Source: Pilatotrama ljubarskyi (taxonomy: Eukaryota; Basidiomycota; Agaricomycetes; Polyporales; Polyporaceae). From it: a stretch of 64,000 bases of DNA. Made by a program: the position numbers and the translations under genes. The notes below the pieces were generated by a model. That model searched no databases. It was not told the origin of the DNA and saw nothing but the letters and a program-made list of their open reading frames with translations. Positions 33,645 through 44,743 of this stretch are shown here, piece after piece (within the stretch, counting starts at the first letter, position 1; each line of letters starts with the position of its first letter). The DNA lies in the NCBI GenBank assembly GCA_022385805.1, contig MU277679.1:124001-188000 (forward strand), given 5' to 3'.

Positions 33645-36600
33645 ATGGATGTACGTCGAACGCAGCGAGCTCGACGTCCGGCGCGTGCTGATCGCAAAAT
33701 CCACAGCCCGCTTACGTGCAGAACTTGCACGCCCTCCTCGCCCAGTCCACCTCTAATGATACCGTGCAGTTGAAGGCGGTATGTGCTCAATGGTCCTCCG
33801 ATCGCGCTTGAAGGCTCTCTCTGACATCTCAATGGTGTAGGCGACCGCCCAGCTCAACCGGGAGTTCTACAAGAACGCCGCGTGCATCCCCGCACTCGCG
33901 CAGATCATCGCGAGCTCACCAGAGCAGCCAGTGAGTTTTCTCTCGGTCTTCCCCCTTGACATCCCCTTGTATGCGCGACATTCAATTCCTCCGGTGGTGC
34001 GTCTGGTGCGGGGTTATGTCAAGGCCATGTGGGAGTAGGTCGGCGCGTCGGTGTGGTCCCGATCGTTCCTGCCTTTGCCGATCGGCGGGTTGTCTTTTCA
34101 AATGGACTGCCAGAGGGGATGTCCTAGCGGAATCCTGCTCGCCTGTCCAACTATCTTTGCCACCTTCTGCCCCCGTGCTCTCCTGCTCCCCGTTCCAAGC
34201 GGCCATGGTGTAAAGACCTCCCTCGGCTGACCAAGCCGCTGATGTGCCGCACTCTGTCAGTGGCTCTATTCTTCCGGCGAAGGGCGAGCACGAATGGGCC
34301 CGGATCTGTTCATTCTCCCGTCTGCTGGCTCTCAGCCGACCTCCCTTCAGTTCTGCGACGAGTGTGCGACTGCCTGAGTCTCGCAGTTCGCCGCATCTGT
34401 GTGGCGGCCGAACCTCCCTGCACTCGCCACCACGGATCCACCGTCTCGTGTGGCGTGTTTGGTTTATGGATACCCCCGGTGACTGTCATTACGTTCTGTC
34501 CACCATGGCAATCCGAAGCCTAGCACTCTCGGACAGTATGGCCGGGTGGTTGTCGGAGCGGCCCTTTGTTACCCAATCGTAGTGAACGTATCATGCCGAG
34601 TAGGCATGAGCCCTGCACCAGTGGCAGAGTGACGTCGCCACATCACTTTTGTCCATGTCCCTCCGCCCGCGTCTCGCATATCTTGACGATGCATACTGAC
34701 GATGACCCCCCAGGTCCGCCAACTCGCGGCTGTCGAGCTCCGAAAACGCATTGCCCAAAATAGCGGTGACTTCTGGCTCCAGCTTGATGCTGATCAGCGT
34801 GAGCAGATCAAGGCAAAACTCCCTGAGATCGTCCTCTCAGAAACAAAGTAGGCATAACATGTACTTACACCACCGTTCTCGGAGCTGACACTACACTCTT
34901 CTAGCAACCTCGTCCGCCACTCTACCGCCCGTGTAATCGCTGCGATCGCGTCCATCGAGATGCCCCTCGGCACCTGGTCGCAGCTCCTCCCCTTCCTCGA
35001 GCAGACGTGCTTGTCGCCGCAGGCTGCGCACCGGGAAGTCGGCATCTACATCCTGTACACCGTGCTCGAGAGCATCGTCGAGGGCTTCGAGTCGCATCTC
35101 CAGAGCTTCTTCAAGCTCTTCGAGAAGCTCCTCAGCGACCCCGAGAGCGCTGAGGTTCGCATTACGACCGTTCGGTAAGTTCAGAGAGACGTTAGGCATT
35201 CTTCGGCCAGCTGTTGACTATTTGTATAGGGCACTCGGCGTTGTTGCGCAGTACATTGACTCTGACGACAAGGAGGACATAGTAAGTCATTCGCGCAGAA
35301 GTACGCACAGGACACGGGCTGACCACCCTTGCTGTTACAGAGGGCCTTCCAACATCTCCTGCCTGCAATGATCGAGGTCATCGGTCAGTGTGTCCAAGAT
35401 GGCAATGAGACCGGCGCGCGCCAGCTCTTCGACGTCCTCGAGACCCTCCTGATCCTCGAGGTTCCTCTCCTCAGCCAGCACATCCCCCAACTTGCCGAAT
35501 TCCTCCTCCGCTGCGGCGCCAACCGTGCCTTTGAATCCGACCTCCGTGTCCTCGCTCTTAACGCGCTCAACTGGACTGTTCAGTAGTAAGTCATCATCGC
35601 TTATACGGGCTCTCTCCATCCCCGTTCCTCACTTATGCCGTCTGTGCAGCAAAAAGTCGAAGGTCCAGTCCCACAACCTGGCTCCTGCGATCCTCGAGGG
35701 CCTCATGCCCATCACGACCGAGGAGGAGCCGGAGGACGTCGACGATGATGCTCCTTCGCGCTCTGCTCTCCGCATCGTCGATTGCCTCGCGACCAGCCTT
35801 CCTCCTACCCAGGTCTTCCCCGCCCTCCGCCAGCTCATCCAGCAGTACTTCTCCTCTACTGACGCTTCCCACCGTCGCGGCGCGATGCTTGCGCTCGGCG
35901 TGTCCGTTGAGGGCTGCAGCGAGTTCATGACGCCGCTCATGAGCCAAGTGTGGCCGATTATCGAGGCGGGTCTCCAGGACCAGGACGCCTCGGTGCGCAA
36001 GGCGAGCTGTGTCGCGGTGAGCTGCCTGTGCGAGTGGCTCGAGGAGGAGTGCGCCGCGAAGCACGCGTTCCTCGTCCCCACCATGATGCAGCTCGTCAAC
36101 GACCCCGTCACCCAGCGCTCGGCGTGCACCGCGCTCGACGCGCTGCTCGAGATCATGCATGACGTGATCGACCAGTACCTCAACCTCATTATGGAGCGTC
36201 TCGTCGGGCTGCTCGACACTGCGCCCATCCCCGTCAAGTCCGTCGTCATTGGTGCGATCGGCAGCGCGGCGCACGCATCCAAGGACAAGTTCCTGCCCTA
36301 CTTCGCGCCCACGATGGAGCGCTTCAAGCACTTCCTCGTTCTCACCGGCGAGGGCGAGGAGCAGGAGCTCCGCGGTATCACGATGGACGCGGTCGGCACG
36401 TTCGCCGAGGCGGTCGGCAAGGACGTCTTCCGCCCGTACTTCGCGGACATGATGAAGCAGGCGTTCAATGGCATCGAGCTCGGCAGCCCGCGCCTGCGCG
36501 AGTGCAGCTTCCTGTTCTTCGGCGTCATGTCGCGCGTGTTCGGCGACGAGTTCGCCCCGTACCTCCCCAACGTCGTCCCTGCGCTCATCGCGTCATGCAA

Positions 36601-38380
36601 GCAGGCGGAGCACGGCGAGGAGGAGCGGCTCACGATCACGAACCCCGAGGTCGCGGCGAGCTTCGCGTCGGGCTCGTCCCGCGCGAACGCCATCGCTGTC
36701 ACTGACGAGGCGCAGGTCGCGATCGACGAGGACGATAACCTGGACATGGACCAGCTGCTCGACGTGAACAGCACGATCTGCATTGAGAAGGAGATCGCGG
36801 CGGACACTATCGGGACGATCTTCCTGGCGACGCGCTCGCACTTCCTGCCGTACGTCGAGCAGTGCACGATCGAGCTCGTCGGGCTCCTGCCGCACTACTA
36901 CGACGGCATCCGCAAGAGCGCGACGGACTCGCTCCTCGAGATCATCCGTGTGTTCTACGACCTCAGTGAGCCCCAAGAGTGGCAGCCTGGCTTCGCCGTA
37001 AGTACTTCATATTCAGCCGCTGGGATCAGCTGTGGCTCATCCGCTTGTGCAGAACATCGTGCCCCTCAACCCCCGTGTCAAGGAGCTCATTGGCCACATC
37101 ATCCCTCCTCTGCTCGAGATGTACGAGTCTGAGGACAACAAGTGCGTGTCGTGTTCCCTTCTCCTATCTTCGTTCATTTCCGGCTGCACTGCATGGGATG
37201 AAATCGTTACTCAGCTCACTTCGACGCCCCAAGGGCGAATGAGACTTACTACTCTCTTTCCACTGAAGCTCATCTTTCACGTTCATGTCGATGACTGAAC
37301 GCAGTTACTGACCATGCTTCACAATCTACAGGAAGGTCGTGTCTAGCCTCTGCGTTGGCCTTGCGGAGACGACTACCAAGCTCGGCCCCGCTTTCCTTGA
37401 AGGCCGTAAGTAGCCTCGTCAGACTTCGCCCCCGTCTTGTATTGACGATCATGGATAGGCCTTGAGCACTTCGCCAACATCGCCATCCAGGTGCTCGAGC
37501 AGAAGGCGATTTGCCAGCAGGACCCCGACCAGGACGAGGCGGATGACGCGCCTGAGGACTCGGCTGAGTACGACTCGATCCTCATTTCCTCCGCTGGTGA
37601 CCTCGTCGCTGCCCTCGCGACTGCCCTCGGTCCCGAGTTTGCCAGCGGCTTCGAGAAGTTCTTCCCCCTCATCTCGAAGTACTACGTAAGTACAGGTCCA
37701 CATAGCCCTGCTACCGTTGGCTGACCACATCACTACAGAAAAAGAACCGCTCGCTCAGCGATCGCTCCTCCGCCATCGGCTGCCTGTCTGAGATCATCGG
37801 TGGCATGAAGAGCGCCATCACGCCCTGGACTGAGCCCCTCATGGACCTGTTCTACCGCGCACTGAGCGATGAGGAGCCCGAAGTGCAGTGCAACGCCGCC
37901 TTCGCCTCCGGCCTGCTCATCGAGCACTCCGACGTCGACCTCTCCCCCCAGTACCTCCACCTCCTCGCCGCCCTCCGCCCGCTCTTTGTCGTCGCGCCCG
38001 ACGCCCCCGCCGCGAAGCTCAACGCTCGCGACAACGCTGTCGGCGCCGTCGCGCGCATGCTCGTCAAGAACACTGCCGCGATGCCGCTCGACCAGGTCCT
38101 CCCTGTCTTCTTCGATGCGCTCCCGCTCAGGAACGACTTCCTCGAGAACCGGCCGGTCTTCCGTGCGATCTTCCACCTGTTCAAGACGCAGCCCGCTCTG
38201 CTCGCGCCGTATCTCGATAAGCTCCTGCACGTGTTCGCGTTCGTGCTCGACCCCACGGCTCCCGACATGGTCGGCGATGAGATCCGCGCGGAGCTCATCG
38301 GCCTCATCGGCGTGCTGAACCGCGAGGAGCCCGCGAAGGTGCAGGCCGCCGGCCTCACCGCCTTCGTTCCCGGGCAGTAG
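33645..38380 (+). CDS. Karyopherin/importin beta, Kap123 (importin-4) type
   Basis: Nuclear import receptor for ribosomal proteins and histones; it binds Ran-GTP and consists of HEAT repeats. Twelve exons summed by eye give 1,082 residues with consistent phase, close to Kap123 and IPO4. Exon 1 codes only Met-Asp (33645-33650), then 33707 continues PAYVQNLHALLAQS. Diagnostic stretches are REFYKNAACIPALAQII, VRQLAAVELRKRIAQNSGDF (the importin N-terminal domain), YKKSKVQSHNLAPAILEGLM, FRPYFADMMKQAFNGIELGS, an acidic loop (DEDDNLDMDQLLDVNST), RSHFLPYVEQCTIELVGLLP, and a C-terminus ending GLTAFVPGQ. Nearly all of the central part (35650-36997) is one exon. Intron 3 (33931-34713) is 783 nt, far longer than the others. 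Confidence 0.94.
33931..34713 (+). other. Oversized 783-nt intron in Kap123
   Basis: Donor CCA/GTGAGT and acceptor CCCCCAG/GTCCGC join in phase to give SSPEQP-VRQLAAVELRKR, the expected importin sequence, so the intron is real. All other introns of the gene are about 45-190 nt. Inside I find no long open frame, no clear snoRNA boxes and no terminal inverted repeats. It could be an old insertion or host an RNA I cannot recognise. Confidence 0.8.
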
Positions 38381-39075
38381 ACGACGCGTAGAGAGCAGAA
38401 ACGAGAAGCATATAGGAATCGGATGAAAGAAGCGGAATGTCGATAATAGTGTTTTCCTCCCCACGGGCCCTGCTTCATGATCATTAATGTTGTGCAACGC
38501 TATCGGATCCACGATTTACGGTGCTTGTTTTCCCTCCCCTCCACCCTTCCCACCCTCTTTCCCCTCGTCTCTCTTATGGTACCCATTCCTTACATACTCA
38601 ATACTCAGCCATCTAGACTATGTTGATTTCTGTTTCCACGGTCAATACCCACATCATGAGTTCCGCGTGTGCGTGTACTGAGTTTCGCGAGCTTTGTATG
38701 CGGTACTCGAACTCCCGTTCCCGTGGACTGCGTTCGCTTCCGGAGTTCTCGCGAGCTCGATCCTCGACTCGGCTATCCAAAGAGGACTGAACAAGTCACG
38801 TTCTGTTGTTGCACAGCGTGCAAGCAACAGGGAGTCCTAACTGCACTTACATACAGCGTTCATCCAGGAAAAAGGATTGTCTGCCGCTGAAGTAAGAGGC
38901 TGGCTCACGAGCCTCTGAGCACACGTTGACAGGCCGTCCGCGCCCTATGCAGGTCGGAAGTACGGCGATGAAACGTGTGCTCATGCTGTCATCGCAGTCC
39001 ACAGCCGTCCGTGTCCCATCGATGTCTCCTCGTGCTTGCTTTCGTGCGTCTCTAGTGTGGTCTATACCATAGTAC
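38381..39075. other. Intergenic 3' of Kap123
   Basis: 3' UTR with pyrimidine-rich tracts (38520-38580), then nothing recognisable up to the first inverted-repeat element. Confidence 0.4.
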
Positions 39076-39527
39076 TGGATGACTTCCCGTAAGGCTTTTC
39101 AGACGGGCGCTTGTCTGAAAACTCGGGCGCTCTTCTGAAAACCGCGTTGGGCTACCAAAGAAAGCAGGCGTACCGAGATCCGGGGAAGAGATTCACAGTC
39201 CGACCATAAACTCCGACGGGCGCTCGTTTTCAGAAGGCCTTCAGAAGCGCCCAAATCTGAAAGGGGGGGTCGACCCCCCCTTCTAAACTGCAATGATTCT
39301 GAAAACAGCATAAACGGAAGGTGGGGCGGCCGAGAAAGGCAGGGAGGGCGGCGCGCGCCATCACAAAACTACCATCCTGGTGCAGGAGAGACGCTGAGGG
39401 CAGCTGAGTAAGCCGGCCATGGGGTATATCCAATCTAGATCCTGTTTTCAATCGCCGACTCGATCATGGTGGAGTCGACAGTTTACAGACGAGCGCCCGT
39501 CTGAAAAGCCTTACGGGAAGTCATCCA
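39076..39527. mobile_element. MITE-like element with 47-bp terminal inverted repeats
   Basis: The left end 39076-39122 (TGGATGACTTCCCGTAAGGC...) and the reverse complement of 39481-39527 agree at 45 of 47 positions. The 452-bp interior contains further inverted copies of GGGCGCT...TCTGAAAA and a palindrome GGGGGGTCGACCCCCC, and has no coding capacity. I see no perfect target-site duplication (flanks ATAGTAC and CTAGCCG share only TAG). It is a non-autonomous DNA transposon by structure. No transposase lies in the window. Confidence 0.8.
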
Positions 39528-39608
39528 CTAGCCGAGTAATCATGAGGGTTGCGACGACGGTTGAAGACCCTCCGAAGCCAAAGGCAATTGCGCGCGTGCA
39601 AAACACAA

Positions 39609-39723
39609 TGACGAGAGTGGGATTCGAACCCACGCCCGTGAGGACCAGATTGCGCAAGCTGGGTAAACGGGAGTCCACTCAACTGCCTTAGTCTGGCGCC
39701 TTAGACCGCTCGGCCATCTCGCC
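39609..39723 (-). tRNA. tRNA-Leu(AAG) with ~35-nt intron
   Basis: Reverse strand: acceptor GGCGAGA pairs with TCTCGTC followed by A. The D arm is TGGCCGAGCGGTCTAAGGC. The anticodon stem CCAGA/TCTGG encloses CT-AAG-G, then an intron of about 35 nt, then A. The long variable arm TCCTCACGGGC is the class II mark of tRNA-Leu. The T arm GTGGGTTCGAATCCCAC is perfect. Confidence 0.9.
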
Positions 39724-39794
39724 ATGCTGTGCATGTGTTTAGTATACGTGTAGTAGTGCATGCTTTGTGGGTACGGTCAGTCTTGCGGTAAGTA

Positions 39795-39979
39795 AGGGCC
39801 TGGTCGGCTGGCAGCGATCAACTGATCACTCCTGCCAAAAAAGGCTCACTAGTGAGCGCTTAGAGGGGGGAAAGCGAGCGCTTAGAAGAGGAGAGTGAGC
39901 GCTTGCTCGAGTTTTCCAGTGGGAGCCACCGGTCACGATCACTAGTGATCTCTTGATCACTGCCAGCCGACCAGGCCCT
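39795..39979. mobile_element. 185-bp MITE with 5-bp target duplication
   Basis: The ends are inverted repeats: AGGGCCTGGTCGGCTGGCAG at the left, and its complement at 39960-39979 on the right (one mismatch in the first 26 bp). The element is flanked on both sides by AAGTA (39790-39794 and 39980-39984), a clean 5-bp target-site duplication. The interior has three GxGAGCGCTT repeats and an ACTAGTGAT/GATCACTAGTGATC palindrome. A hAT-like origin is possible but unproven. Confidence 0.82.
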
Positions 39980-39984
39980 AAGTA

Positions 39985-40795
39985 TCTGTCAGTGACCCAG
40001 CGTCGATAGATGGTCGCCTTGACTCAGAAGTACATGTACTACTTGGGACGCAACGGAGCCGTTCCTCACCTACAAATTCACTCAGATGAGCTCTGCCGTT
40101 TGGTCGCAGGAATTTGGAAGCGGCTATGAACATGATGTTATACCTATTCGGTTGGCCTTGACCTCAGCTGTTTCGCGTCAGCACCAATAAGTCGGGTGTT
40201 GATCTTTGTAAGACTCTATGTAAACACTCAGACTGCTCACTGGGTAACCTGCGTTACGAATAGTAATGCCGTAAACGTGAAGCACAAGCAGGCGTTGAGT
40301 CGAGATACGATCTCTTGCTCGGTAACCTCCAGAAAGCCTAGATCCGGGGCATCGATCAGATCCACATCGCTAATACTCAAGTATCCTCATCATCTACAGT
40401 ACAGTATAGAACGCCGTAGCGTAGGTTCAATTTCCAATCATAGAATGCCTTTGCAGGAGAGCTTGAACCATCCCGCGCCGCAGCATAAGCTCAGGAAGAG
40501 GGCCACTGGCGTGCACCTCGGCGGTCATAACGATGTAGATCGATTCTTCTGCGTTGACGATCAGCAAACGATATGGGGTGCCTTGAGACTATGACGAGGG
40601 TGTGCTGACTTGATCGTTTCCCGATTAGCAAGCCTGCGATGGCATCCAGGAGAGCCTGGTAATCCGTTTCCAACTCGAGCAAGTGAAAGAAGCCGAACGA
40701 GGACACCGGATGAGAGCGACTGCATGGGGAGATGCCGCGACCCACGCAGATATTTCGCGCGCCTTCGACGGCGGCCATGCTCGCCCCGCCTTCCG
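39985..40795. other. Intergenic upstream of the GST gene
   Basis: No gene seen; the right end is the GST promoter. Confidence 0.4.
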
Positions 40796-40803
40796 TATAA
40801 AAG
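40796..40803 (+). promoter_or_regulatory. GST gene TATA box
   Basis: TATAAAAG 110 bp upstream of the ATG at 40906, followed by a C/A-rich leader. Confidence 0.6.
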
Positions 40804-40905
40804 ACGACGGTGGGGACGATGTGTACTCAGATCCCCGCACCTTCTCCTGCACACCCTTACAACCTCACCACTCGACTCAGCCTCAACCCGCACAACTCAT
40901 CCACG

Positions 40906-41718
40906 ATGGTCCTCAAGATCCACGGTAACGTCATGTCGACCTGCACGAACCGCGTGCGCGTCGTGCTCGAGGAGCTCGGCGTCCCGTATGAGGTCGTGAA
41001 CGTCGACTTCGCAAAGGGCGAGCACAAGTCGCCCGAGTTCACCGCGGTGCAGCCGTTCGGGCAGGTGCCGTACATCGACGACGACGGCTTCAAGCTGTTC
41101 GAGAGCCGCGCGATCGCGCGCTACATCGCGCTCAAGTACGGCGGCATCGGCAAGCTCATCCCCGACCCCAAGGACATCCAGAAGACCGCGCTCTTTGAGC
41201 AGGCGGCGAGCGTCGAGCTCACCAACTTTGACCCGTCCGCAGCCGGGCTCGCGTACGAGAACATCTTCAAGCCGTACGTTTGCAGTCATATTTCGTCTCT
41301 GGGGCGCCGCGATACTCAATTTTCAACGCCATAGGATGTTCGGCCAGCAGACGGACAAGGCCAAGGCGGACGCCTTGAAGGCCACCCTTGAGGGCAAGCT
41401 GGCTGCATACGACGTCCTCTTGGGCAGGACGAAGTTCCTTGCTGGTGATGTGCGTACTGTTGACGCTACTACAAGTTCAGAACCATTGACGTAGATCTCA
41501 GGAGCTCACGATCGTGGATCTCTTCCACCTCCCCTATGGTGCGCTCCTCGAGAAGCAGGGTATTGACCTCCTGGTCTCTGGCCGCTTCCCTAACGTTGCG
41601 AGGTGAGCACGCCGACAACTCGTGCAGTGGTACCAATATGCTAAACTCCATCTCTCTCCGCAGGTGGTGGAAGGAAGTCTCCTCGCGCGAGTCGTGGAAG
41701 AAGCTCACCTCTGCGTGA
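40906..41718 (+). CDS. Glutathione S-transferase (fungal GSTF-like)
   Basis: Conjugates glutathione to electrophiles in the cytosol. Four exons (40906-41273, 41335-41449, 41502-41602, 41664-41718) give 212 residues with every phase matching. I start at MVLKIHGN, because the upstream in-frame ATG at 40810 would add an unlikely leader and overlap the TATA and leader region. The N-terminal thioredoxin fold reads STCTNRVRVVLEELGVPYE, FGQVPYIDDDGFKLFESRAI (the conserved cis-Pro and the ES glutathione contact) and ARYIALKYGG. The C-terminal helical domain has YDVLLGRTKFLAGDELTIVD, the GST N-capping motif split by a splice site, and FPNVARWWKEVSSRESWKKL. The segment HGNVMSTCTNRV puts Ser or Thr where the glutathione-activating residue of phi-like enzymes lies. 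The sequence between the domains favours a phi-type (GTT2/GSTF) enzyme. Confidence 0.92.
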
Positions 41719-42266
41719 GGCGAACGAACACTTGTACTTATAGCTTCATGAAATCGGAACGCAATCGTGTATACCCGTCCTCAGTTAAGCAGATGACTGG
41801 AAGAATGAGCGAATACATAGTACTGACTCGAGATGGTGAGGGTCATGAAGAGTCCGACGCCGCGACGCGGCCGAAAGACGCCTGCGGCAAACGCCGGAGT
41901 GCCCAGTCTGAGTCTTGTCCGCTGAACACGACCGGTGGTATCTCGCTGCTGCTAAAAGTCTGAACGTCTTGGATCGTAATCTCCATTGCCATAGTACACG
42001 GGAGATGACCATGGCATGGAAACGGCTTAATGAGTCGCTAAGCTCCGAAAACTAGCCATGGCATGGCAATACACTCAGCCGACTCGGAATTGTGCTGGCA
42101 ACCGTAGAACCACCAACACAAAGCCATCTTTTGCCTATCTACTACTCTTATAGCTTTTGAAGCGGCGAAGCTTCCGCAGCGTTGGGTAACTATCTCCTGA
42201 GAGACGTAAGTAGTGTATCTACTCACGAATATCTGCGCCCACTTAGTACCTGCCGAGTCTCCAAGT
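41719..42266. other. Convergent intergenic
   Basis: 3' ends of GST (+) and the first Cys-rich gene (-). No gene seen. Confidence 0.4.
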
Positions 42267-42767
42267 CTAAAGAGGCGACACCAGGATCGACCGCGTGTTC
42301 GGCGTGAAGCAGAAACCGCTCGCTAGCGGGGTCCCGCAGAGCGAGAGGATGTTGCAGTTCCCGTCGCATTCGGTCTCGTCGCACAACCCGACGTCCTTCG
42401 TCGCAGTGAGGCATGCCGTCCCGTTCGCATCCAGACAGGCCGCGCCGCCGGTGTACACCGTGCAGCTCCCACCACAGATGGTGCCTACGCGTTTGGTGCA
42501 GTAGGTCACCGTCGTCGTCGTCTCGGCCGAGCGTGCTGCAAGGTTAGGCCGCTGGCCGATGAAGGTGAGCTCGGCGTCCGTGGTGGCGAGCCAGTGCGCG
42601 AGTTCGGCCTCAGTGATGATGGAGGCAGAGATCTACGCGGGTCAGAAGGTAAGTACTTCACCTGAAATACGGTAGCGGAAGAGAAAAGGACCACTCACGG
42701 CTGCCGGAGTGGCGGCCGCGAATGCGGCGAACGCTGTGATGGTAGCGAGGATCGCGGAGAGCTGCAT
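42267..42767 (-). CDS. Secreted 10-Cys protein, family member 1
   Basis: Two exons (42632-42767 is cut by the intron 42633-42698, with exon 1 at 42699-42767 and exon 2 at 42267-42632) give 144 residues. Residues 1-20 are a signal peptide (MQLSAILATITAFAAFAAA). Next comes a segment shared by all three family members (EAELAHWLATTDAELTFIG), then RPNLAAR/SAETT with only a single Arg where the others have a dibasic site. The Cys domain follows with spacing C-X7-C-X3-C-X8-C-X7-C-X9-C-X4-C-X3-C-X5-C-X8-C (VTYCTKRVGTICGGSC, CDGNCNILSLC, GFCFTPNT) and ends SILVSPL. Five disulfides are likely. The gene is compact and single-domain, with no enzyme motif. It may act as an apoplastic or effector-like protein, but that is inference from size and architecture. 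Confidence 0.85.
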
Positions 42768-44154
42768 GTCGAAGTTCGGTTGCAGGTGAGAGTGCTTTTA
42801 CTGCTCCTACCACTACATGATCACTGACCCTCTATAGCGTCGCTCATGCACCATCCTCTCGCAGTTCACAGGCGCGTCCAAACGTAAGGTTGCTCGGCGG
42901 AGAGGCTCGACCGCTGCTTCGAGCTGCTCGTACGCCACTCCAGGCCGGATGCCACATGCAACGGCCTTCATCACAGCCCTCGCAGGTCCGCGTAAGCAAC
43001 GATGTACCCGGGTGCCTGCATGAGGAACCAGCGTGAAGTGGAGGAAGTGCCACAATGGTCTACTCCGCCTTGGCATTTCTATATACTCGCCGGACCGCAC
43101 AAAGTAGGTCCAGTAGTCCGCCAAACAAGCAGCTGTCTACCGCTCTCTTCGATTCCCCGGGGATGATCTCACCTGAGAATTTCGTCGCATCCTGTGCCCC
43201 TCATCCTCTCTGCCGGTATCAGGCGTGTTGACAGTGATTCCTGTTCATTCACCAGGTCAGCGCTAGCCACCGTCACCTGGCTCACCTGTACTCACGAAGC
43301 GAAAATCACGACCCTTCGGTGCGGGAGGTCGTGTCCTCTGTGCTTCTCCAGTTTCGTCTGGCGGTGGTTTTTGACAGATCCCGCATGCGCCTTCAGAGAG
43401 GGCGGTCTCAGCTCATTGAGTTCCTCGCTCCAGCCCCCGTCGGTCATTTCAACGGCCCCTGATGCGACATCGGAGTCGGAGGTACGGACATAGGGCCGGT
43501 CGGTCTGGTTGCGGGCGTACCTAGCTGGCGCTTCAAACGAGACGCGAGGCCGGGTGCTCTGTAGCAAATCCCGCGAGACAGGTGGGCTCTACATCTTCCT
43601 CCCCGAAATAGGCTGTAGCGTCCCACGGCACGCCTCGCAGATCGGTCTTATTCATCTTTACCTATGGCTACCCTGCACCTGTGGTGAGTCGGGCTTTCTC
43701 AAGTCGCGTGCTAGTACCGCTGGACTGACCGTCTCACAGCAATCGGTGATGCTTGGGTTTACCTTTGGGTGCCAGAATTACGTGGGCCGGTTTGAAAGAG
43801 TACCGTGCGTTCGTGCCTGGCGAAGAGGAACCTCCCCAATTGGCCAACTGCGAAGGCTCGCTAAAGGGTGCGTTACGCGCTAGAACGTGGTCCCCGAGAC
43901 TTTTCGGCATATCGAAAGGTCAGCATGCGATCTCCACCTTGGGGCAGAGTAGGTCACCTTGGGGGCAGAGTAGGTGAGCTAGATCCCAGCCTAAAATTCA
44001 CCCTGAGGCGCGCGGTTCGTCCACCCGTGGACGCGAATATACTGCCGTATACATTATGCCATGACATGGTATCTAGAACATGAAGCTCTAGAACGCTGCA
44101 GCACCATCAGTCCACTTGATCCATATGCGGCCGGACTCAACTCACCAGACAATC
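42768..44154. other. Intergenic between family members 1 and 2
   Basis: 1.4 kb with overlapping frames on both strands (for example 43292-43567 minus, 43509-43883 plus) but no motif. It contains a short tandem duplication at 43938-43975. Confidence 0.4.
43938..43975. repeat. Tandem duplication of ACCTTGGGGCAGAGTAGGT
   Basis: Two adjacent copies of about 20 bp, the second with one extra G, within a gene-free stretch. Confidence 0.7.
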
Positions 44155-44743
44155 TCATAGCTGTATCTCGATGGGGAGGACGATCGACTTCGTGTCAAAC
44201 GTAAAACAGAACCCGTTATTCAGCATGGTCCCACAATCTGCGAGCTCGTTGCAATTGCCATCACACGCCCTCTCGTCGCAGTATCCGATGTCGTCCGTCG
44301 CCGAGATGCACTGCGAGCGTGGGATGTCGACGCACGACGGCCCGGTGCCGCTGAAGACCGTGCACGATCCTCCACAGACGTTTCCGACACGCTGGCTGCA
44401 GAGTGTGACCATGATATTGTTCTGTGAGGAACGCCGCGCGAGCGGGGTGAAGTCCGGTCGGTCGCCGATGAAGGTCAACTCCGCATCGGTGGTCTCCAGC
44501 CAATGGGCGAACTGTGCTTCGCTAATGATTGGGCCTGTAGGCTAGGGGGGATCGAGAACGGTCCGTCGCTGCTCGGGAAGTGAATCGTTCTAACACGCAC
44601 CTTGTCAACGGTACCAGGGCCGACCTGCTCAGAAGTGTATCAGCAGACCAACATCGTGGAGACACGCCCGAACGCACCGCTCCAGGAACAGCCAGGACAG
44701 CGGTTATCAGAGCCGTAATGAAGAAGAGAGCGGAGAACTCCAT
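44155..44743 (-). CDS. Secreted 10-Cys protein, family member 2
   Basis: Signal peptide MEFSALFFITALITAVLAV (ATG at 44741-44743). The last exon carries the shared segment (SEAQFAHWLETTDAELTFIG), a dibasic site (TPLARR/SSQNN) and the 10-Cys domain with the same spacing, except X9 in place of X8 at the third loop (CTVFSGTGPSC). It ends KSIVLPIEIQL, unlike the SPL tail of its paralogues, and is the most divergent member. Exon 1 ends GGAGCG at 44678 before GTGCGT. The final exon begins GCCCAATC after CTACAG. These two do not join in phase, so I infer a 10-nt exon (44615-44624, GTCGGCCCTG) between them. That detail is uncertain; the ends are not. Confidence 0.8.

Noticed and set aside
34241..34582. 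Open frames inside the long Kap123 intron
   Set aside because: Short, no motif, and the flanking splice sites give the correct importin sequence.
35633..38512. Long frames on both strands overlapping Kap123 (for example 35633-36331, 37733-38512 minus)
   Set aside because: Shadows of GC-rich codons; Kap123 explains the region with consistent phase over twelve exons.
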